Made by a program: the position numbers and the translations under genes. This document shows, piece after piece, positions 1-4,749 of a stretch of DNA of 5,513 nt; the first letter of the stretch is position 1; each line of letters starts with the position of its first letter. The notes below the pieces were generated by a model. The model had not been told where the DNA came from and searched no databases. It saw nothing but the letters and a program-made list of their open reading frames with translations. The stretch is from DUZB01 sp964407525 (lineage in GTDB: Bacteria > Desulfobacterota > DSM-4660 > Desulfatiglandales > Desulfatiglandaceae): positions 1-5,513 of the forward strand of contig CAYOWC010000317.1 in the NCBI GenBank assembly GCA_964407525.1. Reading direction: 5' to 3'.

Positions 1-28
1 TTAAATCATTAGGCGTTGAAATTGAGTG

Positions 29-83
29 GGGGTCTGCTCTTGGCTCACCTTATGAGCGTATCGGGGTCAGCCTTTGACAAAGG
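29..83. repeat. Two REP-like GGGGTC-type elements
   Basis: Two related short copies lie close together: GGGGTCTGCTCTTGGCTC at 29-46 and GGGGTCAGCCTTTGAC at 63-78. The closest other match in the window is GGGGTCTGCCTTTGACTC at 1822-1839. Each copy is associated with a small hairpin: GCTCA 43-47 pairs with TGAGC 53-57, and CCTTT 71-75 pairs with AAAGG 79-83. Short palindromic elements starting with GGGG beside a Y1 transposase gene are the usual signature of REP elements with their RAYT, and a RAYT relic starts at 134. The element identity is inferred from this position and the recurrence. Confidence 0.5.
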
Positions 84-133
84 ACAAACAAAAGATAGAG
101 ACATCTTGAATGAGTTTAAATGAGAGAATATTT

Positions 134-450
134 ATGGTGCGGCCTTGGAGGATTGAATTCAAAGGGCTTTTTATCATGTGACAGCGGGGGGAATGAGCGG
201 GGGAGATCTATTACCAAAACGCGGATTATGAGAAGTTCAAGGATTTCCCGAAAAATGGTCAGGATAAATATAGCTACCGGCCTCACTGTTATGTTCTCAT
301 GGCAACAAACAAATCGGAAATCCATTTGGAGAACTTAGCTACTCTGCTGTAGCGAAGGTGTATCAAAGGTTCTCAGTCGAGGCGAAAATCCACAAGCGAC
401 TAAAAAAAAACCTTAAGGAACTTAGAGCCAATTCGTCTTCTGTGGGGCCG
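134..450 (+). pseudogene. REP-associated Y1 (IS200-like) transposase, decayed
   Basis: This is a relic of a RAYT, a Y1 single-strand transposase that acts on REP hairpins. Translation from ATG 134 gives MVRPWRIEFKG, the classic RAYT N-terminus. AFYHVT (from 166), GNER (from about 189) and EIYYQNADYEKF (203-238) then follow in three different frames, so at least three frameshifts are present. The text continues through YSYRPHCYVLM (269-301), which normally leads directly into the catalytic HxH motif (SNHYHLLL). Here that motif is missing. From 316 a different frame gives GNPFGELSYSAVAKVYQRF, followed by a Lys/Arg-rich helix ending near 447, as in RAYT C-termini. A large internal deletion around 302-316 therefore removed the HUH core and most of the catalytic domain. 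The protein cannot be active. The REP-like copies just upstream fit its former substrate. Confidence 0.8.
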
Positions 451-979
451 AACCCGGTCCCTCTTTTGCATGAGCTATGCTTAAAAATTGAAATGGAATG
501 ATTGTCAGGATGCCCATAGGATGGTAAGATGGCATAGAGAATCAAAATCTGGTATCTTAAACGGCGACCAAATTGTGGGAAAAAGAAAGGATACAAAATT
601 TGAAGCTGAAAGGGCATACTTTTTGTGCTCGGCCACTCGCTTTTTGAACCGGATATCTGCATTCAAGGCATATCTGAATTTCCTTGGGTATGATCTCATT
701 GCCGCAAACGCAGAAAATAATTCATCTGCTCGCATACAAACCAAGAGCGAATATTATACGAATTGGGGGTCGTAGAATCAGCCTGTATGATCGTTTTTAT
801 GGTCAAAAATTCGATTATATTCAGAAATATCCCTGGCAGGAGTCAAGAAGAATTGTTTGAAAATGGAAAAACCTGCAGATGAAAGAATACGGAGTATTCC
901 GGAAGTGTGTTCCCATTCGGAGCGCGGAAAAAGACAACTTCTGTAACCAACAAACAATTGAAAATTGAGGAGATGCCAC
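451..979. other. Gene-poor spacer, no supportable gene
   Basis: About 530 bases separate the transposase relic from the antitoxin gene. Open frames exist on both strands across roughly 490-775, but none has a convincing ribosome binding site or a recognisable family motif. A 27-codon frame at 863-946 (MEKPADERIRS...) also lacks support. The stretch looks like eroded or intergenic DNA. Just before the antitoxin there is a small palindrome, CAATT 955-959 / AATTG 963-967, that could be an operator, but this is weak. Confidence 0.5.
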
Positions 980-1234
980 ATGACGACTCTCACAATGGAA
1001 TTGCCCGAAACCGTTTTTTCAGCACTCCATGCGGATCCGATGGAATTCACACGTCAGATGCGCATTGCCGCAGCTGTAAAATGGTATGAACTGGGCAGGA
1101 TTTCGCAAAATAAGGGTGCTGAGATTGCGGGTCTTTCAAGGGCTGATTTTATAGATGCTTTGTCTGAAGCAAGGGTTTCGGCCCTACAGATCACCCCAGG
1201 ACAATTTCATGAGGAACTGGCCGATGCGGATTGA
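980..1234 (+). CDS. UPF0175 family antitoxin
   Basis: An 84-residue protein of the UPF0175 family, predicted antitoxins that carry a small helix-turn-helix and are commonly encoded next to DUF3368 PIN-like toxins. The N-terminus (residues 5-18, TMELPETVFSALH) matches the family's opening strand and helix. Residues 29-64 (IAAAVKWYELGRIS, then GAEIAGLSRADFIDAL) are the characteristic core: a helix, a 'GkiS...AAEiAGlsr.eF' HTH-like segment and a recognition helix. The ATG at 980 is chosen because GAGGAG at 967-972 sits seven bases upstream. A TTG at 965 in the same frame would put that site inside the gene. The stop overlaps the start of the next gene by 11 bases, which argues for coupled translation. 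Expected roles are neutralising the toxin and perhaps autoregulation, both inferred from the family. The family call is secure; function in this strain is untested. Confidence 0.88.
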   Translation: MTTLTMELPETVFSALHADPMEFTRQMRIAAAVKWYELGRISQNKGAEIAGLSRADFIDALSEARVSALQITPGQFHEELADAD

Positions 1235-1709
1235 AAAGGTTGTGGTAAACAGCTCGCCCCTGATTGTGCTTTTCCGAAGCGGGCAGGCCGATTTGATGCC
1301 GCAGCTGTTTAAAAAGATTGTCGTGCCCGAACAAGTGTATGCTGAAGTTCTGGCGGGTGGTGAGGATGATGCGGCGAAAGCCACGCTTCGCCGGACAGAA
1401 TGGATCACCCGGGAAAAGGTAGATATCACCCTCCCTGTGGCGGCTTGGAACCTTGGAAACGGAGAATCCGCAGTTTTTTCATATGCCGTAAAGGCATCAG
1501 GGTACAGGGCGATTGTGGACGATCTGGCGGCGCGCCGCTGTGCCCGGGCTTTCGGTATCCAGACGCTTGGAACCGGTGGACCGCTGGTGCTTGCCAGACG
1601 CCGTGGTCTGATTAGTTCGGTGAGGGACGGGGTAAAGCGCCTTAGGGATTCCGGATTGTACCTGTCCGAAACCGTCGTTCAGCTACTCATCTCCGAAGCG
1701 GGTGAGTGA
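1224..1709 (+). CDS. DUF3368 PIN-like toxin
   Basis: A 161-residue protein of the DUF3368 family, PIN-like predicted ribonucleases that pair with UPF0175 antitoxins. Visible landmarks in order are VVVNSSPLIVL (7-17, the first PIN strand), VVPEQVYAEVL (33-43, with E41 acidic), LGNGESAVFSYA (77-88, with E81), AIVDDLAARRCAR (97-109, with the D99-D100 pair) and GTGGPLVLARRRGLI (116-130). The length is normal for the family and no frameshift is seen. ATG 1224 is preferred because GAGGA (1211-1215) lies eight bases upstream. In-frame upstream starts at 1155 and 1209 give an N-terminus with no family similarity. The first strand has Asn (N9) where classical PIN domains have Asp, which I believe is common in DUF3368. 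Cleavage of RNA is a family-level prediction. The pair is intact and could be active. Confidence 0.88.
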   Translation: MRIEKVVVNSSPLIVLFRSGQADLMPQLFKKIVVPEQVYAEVLAGGEDDAAKATLRRTEWITREKVDITLPVAAWNLGNGESAVFSYAVKASGYRAIVDDLAARRCARAFGIQTLGTGGPLVLARRRGLISSVRDGVKRLRDSGLYLSETVVQLLISEAGE

Positions 1710-1822
1710 CGGCATGGGGTCAAGTCGAAAGGACCGGTAAAATCCAGCAAAGAGCAGGGTGTGGAAGTCCTCCGCATGGTAATGGTTAGCGACCAGCCGT
1801 GGCACCGAGTCAAATGAAGATG
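1710..1822 (+). other. Short open remnant after the toxin gene
   Basis: Past the toxin stop, one frame stays open without an ATG at its head and reads GPVKSSKEQGVEVL, then VMVSDQPWHRVK, ending at the TGA at 1815-1817. No ribosome binding site was found. It begins near GGGGTCAAGTC (1716-1726), which resembles the REP-like core seen elsewhere in the window. I do not recognise a protein family. It may be part of a dispersed element or a C-terminal scrap of a lost gene. Confidence 0.25.
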
Positions 1823-1847
1823 GGGTCTGCCTTTGACTCTTTTTTTT
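1807..1847 (+). terminator. Possible rho-independent terminator after the TA pair
   Basis: GAGTCAAA (1807-1814) pairs perfectly with TTTGACTC (1832-1839) and is followed at once by a run of eight T (1840-1847). The loop of 17 bases is long and the stem is AT-rich, so strength is doubtful. It lies about 100 bases past the DUF3368 stop, which would suit the end of the toxin-antitoxin transcript. Confidence 0.35.
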
Positions 1848-1880
1848 AACTTCGAAAAACAATAAGAGCCAACGGCAGAC
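1807..1880 (+). repeat. Long REP-like hairpin with competing small hairpin
   Basis: GTCTGCCTTTGACTCTT (1825-1841) is the inverted complement of 1864-1880 (AAGAGCCAACGGCAGAC) with 15 of 17 positions matching; the 22-base loop contains TTCGAA. The left arm carries the GGGGTCTGCCTTTGAC core seen at 63-78, so this is probably a REP-type palindrome mobilised by a RAYT. A second perfect 8-base inverted repeat, GAGTCAAA (1807-1814) with TTTGACTC (1832-1839), uses the same left arm, so the two folds cannot form together. A run of T follows 1840, so the small hairpin, read on the plus strand, also resembles a rho-independent terminator behind the toxin gene. Confidence 0.6.
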
Positions 1881-1883
1881 TTG

Positions 1884-1896
1884 CCCCCCCCCCCCC
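1884..1896. repeat. C13 homopolymer tract
   Basis: Thirteen consecutive C residues lie between the right arm of the long hairpin and the start of recognisable DUF1016 homology. No intact reading frame spans it, so it is not an evident phase-variation switch today. Its length could be variable or misread. Confidence 0.8.
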
Positions 1897-1901
1897 GCTT
1901 A

Positions 1902-2034
1902 TATGCCCTCCATGACGCCCGCAAGTCATCGGTGTAGCCACCTACAAAATTACCAGAACCCTGCCAAAGGAATTGAAGGGCAACTGCCGCATCCCGAAGA
2001 CATCGCGGCCCTGCTGGAGGGGATTGAAGGATGA
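1902..2034 (+). pseudogene. C-terminal relic of DUF1016/YhcG-type nuclease
   Basis: Translated in pieces, this stretch reads YALHDARK (1902-1925), VIGVATYKITRTLPKELKG (1925-1980) and GQLPHPEDIAALLEGIEG (1978-2031), ending in TGA 2032-2034. It matches the typical end of DUF1016 (YhcG, PDDEXK-like) proteins: 'eYAL...kpiGVa.Y.lt..LP.eL...LPs.eel...L'. Two frameshifts, near 1925 and 1978, break it, and everything upstream (the nuclease core) is gone, replaced by the C tract and hairpin. DUF1016 genes often sit between hsdM and hsdS in type I restriction loci, which fits the next entry. The family call rests on this short tail only and is moderately strong. Confidence 0.68.
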
Positions 2035-2108
2035 ATGCACAATCTCTGAAACCCGGCTGGAGGATGGTGAAGTTTGGGAAAACGGCGTTTGCGCTCAAAT
2101 TTTGTTGA
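2031..2108 (+). pseudogene. N-terminal relic of type I restriction specificity subunit (HsdS)
   Basis: ATG 2031 overlaps the DUF1016 stop as ATGA, a typical operon junction. The frame reads MNAQSLKPGWRMVKFG and then runs into unrelated residues and a TGA at 2106-2108. The 'LKPGWR.VKFG' opening is typical of HsdS subunits, which choose the DNA target of type I restriction-modification enzymes. Only about 16 residues remain out of roughly 400, so nothing functional is left. The call depends on a short match, strengthened by the overlap with the DUF1016 relic. Confidence 0.5.
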
Positions 2109-2114
2109 AATTTG
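2096..2114. repeat. Perfect 7-bp inverted repeat at hsdS breakpoint
   Basis: CAAATTT (2096-2102) and AAATTTG (2108-2114) form perfect arms around TGTTG. It lies about 20 bases past the point where HsdS-like sequence ends, so it could belong to whatever replaced the rest of that gene. No T-run follows, so it is not a clear terminator. Confidence 0.4.
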
Positions 2115-2168
2115 CTAAAAGCCTGAGGCAGAACCCCTGATATTTTTAGAATAGAGAAAGAGTTCATC

Positions 2169-2624
2169 GTGAAAAGTTCTGTTTTTGATTTAGAGAGACT
2201 TGAATCCGCCGAAAGGCTGAAAGCTGATAAGAATTTCACCCCATGCCCTGCCAGTAAAGGCGATGAACTGTTTCCGAATGGCATTTTTGTATTTAATATC
2301 ACAAAGATGCTCGAATACATCAGAGGCAATAGCGATGACATAGAACCTGAAGAAGTGGCAGTGGCTGATTTCCCAAGAGCCTTTTCATCCATCGACGAAT
2401 CACATGTGGATTCGGTTGATGTTTCTCAGCCTGTATTATTGGCTGATATTTCTCCCGGACTTTACAATTTGATTGATGGCAACCACAGAATGGAAAAAGC
2501 TCGAAAAATGGGAATAAACCAGGTCCTTGCTCACAAATTGAACGTAAAACAACACATAGCATTTTTGACTGAGAAAAAGGCGTACCTGTCTTACATCGAA
2601 TACTGGAACAGAAAATTGAAATAG
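2169..2624 (+). CDS. ParB/sulfiredoxin-like DGNHR-motif protein
   Basis: A 151-residue soluble protein with no signal peptide or membrane segment. Its second half contains VLLADISPGLYNLIDGNHRMEKARKMG, split here as residues 89-103 and DGNHRMEKARKMG (103-115). This matches the ParB N-terminal / sulfiredoxin-like fold, whose core motif is 'DG.HR..A' with a preceding strand. Proteins of that fold bind nucleotides (CTPase in ParB) or act as nucleases in some mobile elements. There is no HTH, so this is not a chromosome-partition ParB. The tail (128-151, rich in Tyr, Trp and Lys) is compact and looks complete. The start is GTG 2169 with a weak AGAGAAAGAG site at 2153-2162; no better ATG exists upstream in frame. 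It lies 112 bases ahead of cas2 in the same direction. The exact function is unknown. Confidence 0.75.
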   Translation: MKSSVFDLERLESAERLKADKNFTPCPASKGDELFPNGIFVFNITKMLEYIRGNSDDIEPEEVAVADFPRAFSSIDESHVDSVDVSQPVLLADISPGLYNLIDGNHRMEKARKMGINQVLAHKLNVKQHIAFLTEKKAYLSYIEYWNRKLK

Positions 2625-2724
2625 TTTCCAATAAACGGGATCTGTCCAATTACAAGACATGAACAAAAAATATCTCCATCTCCTCATTCAAACGGGAAGG
2701 GGTCATCAAGTCTGCCGTTTTCAT

Positions 2725-2730
2725 GGGAGG
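2725..2730 (+). promoter_or_regulatory. Strong ribosome binding site deciding the cas2 start
   Basis: GGGAGG lies six bases ahead of TTG 2737. The alternative ATG at 2659 has no purine-rich site before it and would add 26 residues that no Cas2 needs. The site therefore argues for the TTG start and a 92-residue protein. Confidence 0.7.
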
Positions 2731-2736
2731 GATAAT

Positions 2737-3015
2737 TTGTTCTGTCTTATTTGTTTTGACATTGTGGATGACCGGGCAAGGGCGAGATCAGCAAAGGTTC
2801 TGAAAAAATATGGACAGCGTGTTCAGAAATCCGTTTTCGAGTGCCCAAAACTCGGGGAAGAAAAATTCCTGAAATTGAAGCACAGGCTTGAGGATTTGAT
2901 TGATAGTACCGAGGACACGGTAAGATACTATTTTGTATGCAAAGGATGTCTCCAGAAAATCGAGTTTTCTGGTATTGGGGAAGCACCGGATGCAGGCGCG
3001 TACAGAATCGTATGA
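2737..3015 (+). CDS. cas2: Orphan CRISPR-associated endoribonuclease-like Cas2
   Basis: From TTG 2737 the product has 92 residues, the normal Cas2 length. It opens with FCLICFDIVDDRARARSAK (2-20), the first ferredoxin-like strand, with the conserved Asp at residue 8 retained. QRVQKSVFEC (27-36) follows, then a Glu/Lys/Leu-rich helix (40-56), DTVRYYFVC (60-68) with a CxxC at 68/71, and IEFSGIG (75-81) before the C-terminal strand. Cas2 dimers bridge Cas1 dimers during spacer acquisition; the fold is shared with VapD toxins. No cas1, other cas gene or repeat array is visible on either side: upstream is the ParB-like gene and downstream a convergent regulator. It could be the edge of a lost CRISPR locus or a solo Cas2 with another role. 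No frameshift is seen, so it may still be made. Confidence 0.88.
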   Translation: MFCLICFDIVDDRARARSAKVLKKYGQRVQKSVFECPKLGEEKFLKLKHRLEDLIDSTEDTVRYYFVCKGCLQKIEFSGIGEAPDAGAYRIV

Positions 3016-3042
3016 GAAACAGAACCCTTGGAAAAGACCAGA

Positions 3043-3059
3043 CTTCAATGATCTTGAAG
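3043..3059. other. Small hairpin between convergent genes
   Basis: CTTCAA (3043-3048) pairs with TTGAAG (3054-3059) around TGATC, in the 49-base gap between the convergent cas2 and sigma-54 activator genes. Read on the minus strand it is followed by TCTGGTCTTTT, a poor T-rich tail. It may act as a weak terminator for the regulator gene, but it is short. Confidence 0.25.
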
Positions 3060-3064
3060 GCAAT

Positions 3065-4462
3065 CTACACTATTTGTTCGGTTAATTTACTTTTCTTGAC
3101 AATGCCATACTTCTTTACTTTATATGACATTACCCTCTCACTTATACCCAGTTTCTCTGCCGCGTAAGCCTGGACCCATTCATTTTCCTCAAGTGCTTTG
3201 AGTATCATCTGTTTTTCGACTAAGGCCACAACTTCGTTTAAAGACCCTTGATAGTTCGGCAAATAGGTGGATTGTTCAGTGGGAGGATCGGTTAATTCCA
3301 ATGGAAGATCAGAGGTCTTAATCATATTTCCATCGCACAGCGCAATAGCACTTTCAATAGCGTTTTCCAGCTGTCTTACGTTGCCCGGCCAAGAGTAACG
3401 CTGCAATAATTTCAGGGCTTCCATGCTGACCGTTTTAATGTCTTTCTTGCTAACCTGTGAGTAATGCTTAAGGAAATGTTTAATCAAAAGAAGAATGTCT
3501 TCAGAATGCTCCCTGAGTGGCGTCATGGTAATATTAATAACGTTTAGCCTATAAAAGAGATCCTCACGGAATCGCCCTTTTTTTACGAGAGCTTTCAAAT
3601 CTTTATTGGTCGCAGTAAGCAGCCTGAAATCTGATTGGATTGTTTCTTGGCCGCCAACGCGTTCAAATCTTTTTTCATCAAGCACCCTGAGCAATTTGGT
3701 TTGAATATTGAGGGAAATATCACCTATCTCATCCAAAAAGAGGGTTCCATTATTGGCCAGTTCAAATCTTCCCTTGTGATCCCTGAAGGCGCTTGTAAAT
3801 GCGCCTTTAACGTGTCCAAACAATTCGCTTTCCAGTGTTCCCTTTGAAAAGGCAGAACAGGTTATAGCGATAAATGGTCCATTTTTCCTCAGGCCATTGT
3901 AATGGGTTGCTCTTGCTGCCAATTCCTTTCCAGTACCGCTCTCTCCCACAATCAAGACATTTGCAGTACTTTGGGAAGCCTTATGGATGTCCTTGAAAAT
4001 AACCTGCATGGCAGGACTCTGCCCAATAATATTTTCAAAACTATATTTGGCTTGAACTTCCTCCTGAAGGTGGGACAATCTTTCTTTGATTTGCCCTATA
4101 TTAAGCCCCTTCTGGACCGCCAAAAGGATTTCTATTGGATTAAGAGGTTTGGTCAGATACTCAACCGCCCCCAATCGGATCGCTTCCATGGTGCTGTCAA
4201 TACTTCCAAAGCCGGTGATAATGATGAATGGAATGTCGTTTCCCTCTTCCTTCAGGGCGCTTAAAAGCTCCAGCCCATTCATGTTAGGCATGATATAATC
4301 GGCGATAATCATGTCTACTGGATGATGTCCGATGGCTTCTTTGGCTTCAAGACCGTCATTACAGACCATTACCTTAAACCCTTGTTTTTCCAATTGGATT
4401 TTCAGGAGTTGTCGGGTAACAGGGTCATCGTCTGCAACTAAAATATTTGGATTGTTTGTCAT
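3065..4462 (-). CDS. NtrC-family sigma-54-dependent response regulator
   Basis: A complete 465-residue cytoplasmic activator. Receiver domain, residues 5-120: acidic pocket D11-D12-D13, phosphoacceptor D55 (IIADYIMPN), T83 and K105. AAA+ domain, about 143-372: Walker A GESGTGKE (173-180), sigma-54 contact loop GAFTSA (220-225), Walker B LFLDEIGD (241-248), FREDLFYRLN with arginines 299 and 305, and SWPGNVRQLEN (357-367). C-terminal Fis-type HTH, about 415-455: AAEKLGISERVMSYKVKKYGI. A phosphorylated receiver would let the AAA+ ring remodel sigma-54 RNA polymerase at enhancer-controlled promoters. The contact loop has Ser where GAFTGA has Gly. The ATG at 4462 fits the domain boundary; the upstream binding site is weak. 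The cognate kinase and target promoters are not in the window, so the signal is unknown. Confidence 0.95.
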   Translation of the reverse strand: MTNNPNILVADDDPVTRQLLKIQLEKQGFKVMVCNDGLEAKEAIGHHPVDMIIADYIMPNMNGLELLSALKEEGNDIPFIIITGFGSIDSTMEAIRLGAVEYLTKPLNPIEILLAVQKGLNIGQIKERLSHLQEEVQAKYSFENIIGQSPAMQVIFKDIHKASQSTANVLIVGESGTGKELAARATHYNGLRKNGPFIAITCSAFSKGTLESELFGHVKGAFTSAFRDHKGRFELANNGTLFLDEIGDISLNIQTKLLRVLDEKRFERVGGQETIQSDFRLLTATNKDLKALVKKGRFREDLFYRLNVINITMTPLREHSEDILLLIKHFLKHYSQVSKKDIKTVSMEALKLLQRYSWPGNVRQLENAIESAIALCDGNMIKTSDLPLELTDPPTEQSTYLPNYQGSLNEVVALVEKQMILKALEENEWVQAYAAEKLGISERVMSYKVKKYGIVKKSKLTEQIV

Positions 4463-4734
4463 TTGAAGAATCCAGCATTTTAAGAAGGATAAGGAATTCG
4501 ATTTGCTGTATATTATAATATGGAGACTGAAACATCAATACAATTCATCAACCCTGAAGCGCCAATAGAATTGAGAAAGTTTCTATTTCGAAGACTTTCT
4601 GTGTGAAGATCGGGCAGGTAGCGAAGACTCCGAACCTGAACCAAATCTATGCGTACTGACTGAACTGTCATTTGTAGTGGGGTGGCAGTTGGCGCCGGGT
4701 TGGGAAGGAGCTATTTCTCAGAAGTCAGCTATTT
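4463..4734. other. Intergenic region between the two regulators
   Basis: These 272 bases lie between the CheY-like gene and the sigma-54 activator. They hold the predicted promoter of the activator near 4510-4538 and a short direct repeat near the left end of the CheY-like gene. A 28-codon frame at 4520-4606 on the plus strand lacks a ribosome binding site and overlaps that promoter. Nothing else coding is supportable here. Confidence 0.5.
4510..4538 (-). promoter_or_regulatory. Sigma-70-type promoter for the sigma-54 activator gene
   Basis: On the minus strand, TTGATG (4538-4533) and TAATAT (4515-4510) are spaced by 17 bases. An overlapping TATAAT (4517-4512) would give 15. The start codon is about 48 bases beyond the -10, leaving a short leader. 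No sigma-54 (-24/-12 GG...GC) site was recognised here. The region is AT-rich, so the match could be partly fortuitous. Confidence 0.45.
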
Positions 4735-4749
4735 CTATATATAAGTCAG
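4709..4749. repeat. Two imperfect tandem units at the end of the CheY-like gene
   Basis: AGCTATTTCT occurs at 4709-4718 and 4728-4737, and AAGTCAG at 4722-4728 and 4743-4749. The order is therefore CTATTTCT...AGTCAG repeated twice, with units of about 17-21 bases. The second unit lies over the last codons and stop of the minus-strand response regulator, which suggests a small duplication just past that stop. Confidence 0.5.

Noticed and set aside
3..77. Open frame from the left edge ending in TGA (EWGSALGSPYERIGVSL at its end), possible C-terminus of an upstream gene.
   Set aside because: Only 24 codons are visible, no family is recognised, and it runs through the REP-like copies, so it may be fortuitous.
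863..946. 27-residue frame MEKPADERIRSIPEVCSHS... ahead of the antitoxin.
   Set aside because: No ribosome binding site, no family match and very short.
1679..2392. Long minus-strand open frame (237 codons) across the remnant region.
   Set aside because: It runs antisense to the toxin end, the C tract (read as polyglycine), the DUF1016/HsdS relics and the ParB-like gene, and matches no family.
2659..2736. 26-residue N-terminal extension of Cas2 from ATG 2659.
   Set aside because: No ribosome binding site at the ATG, extra residues not seen in Cas2, and a strong site in front of TTG 2737.
3016..3064. CRISPR array or leader next to cas2.
   Set aside because: Only 49 bases lie between cas2 and the convergent gene, with no direct repeats; none was found elsewhere in the window.
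3902..4264. Plus-strand 120-codon open frame opposite the sigma-54 activator.
   Set aside because: It is the antisense shadow of the well-supported AAA+ and receiver-coding region.
4520..4606. 28-residue plus-strand frame METETSIQFINPEAPIEL...
   Set aside because: No ribosome binding site, very short, and it overlaps the predicted minus-strand promoter. It could be a relic but cannot be supported.
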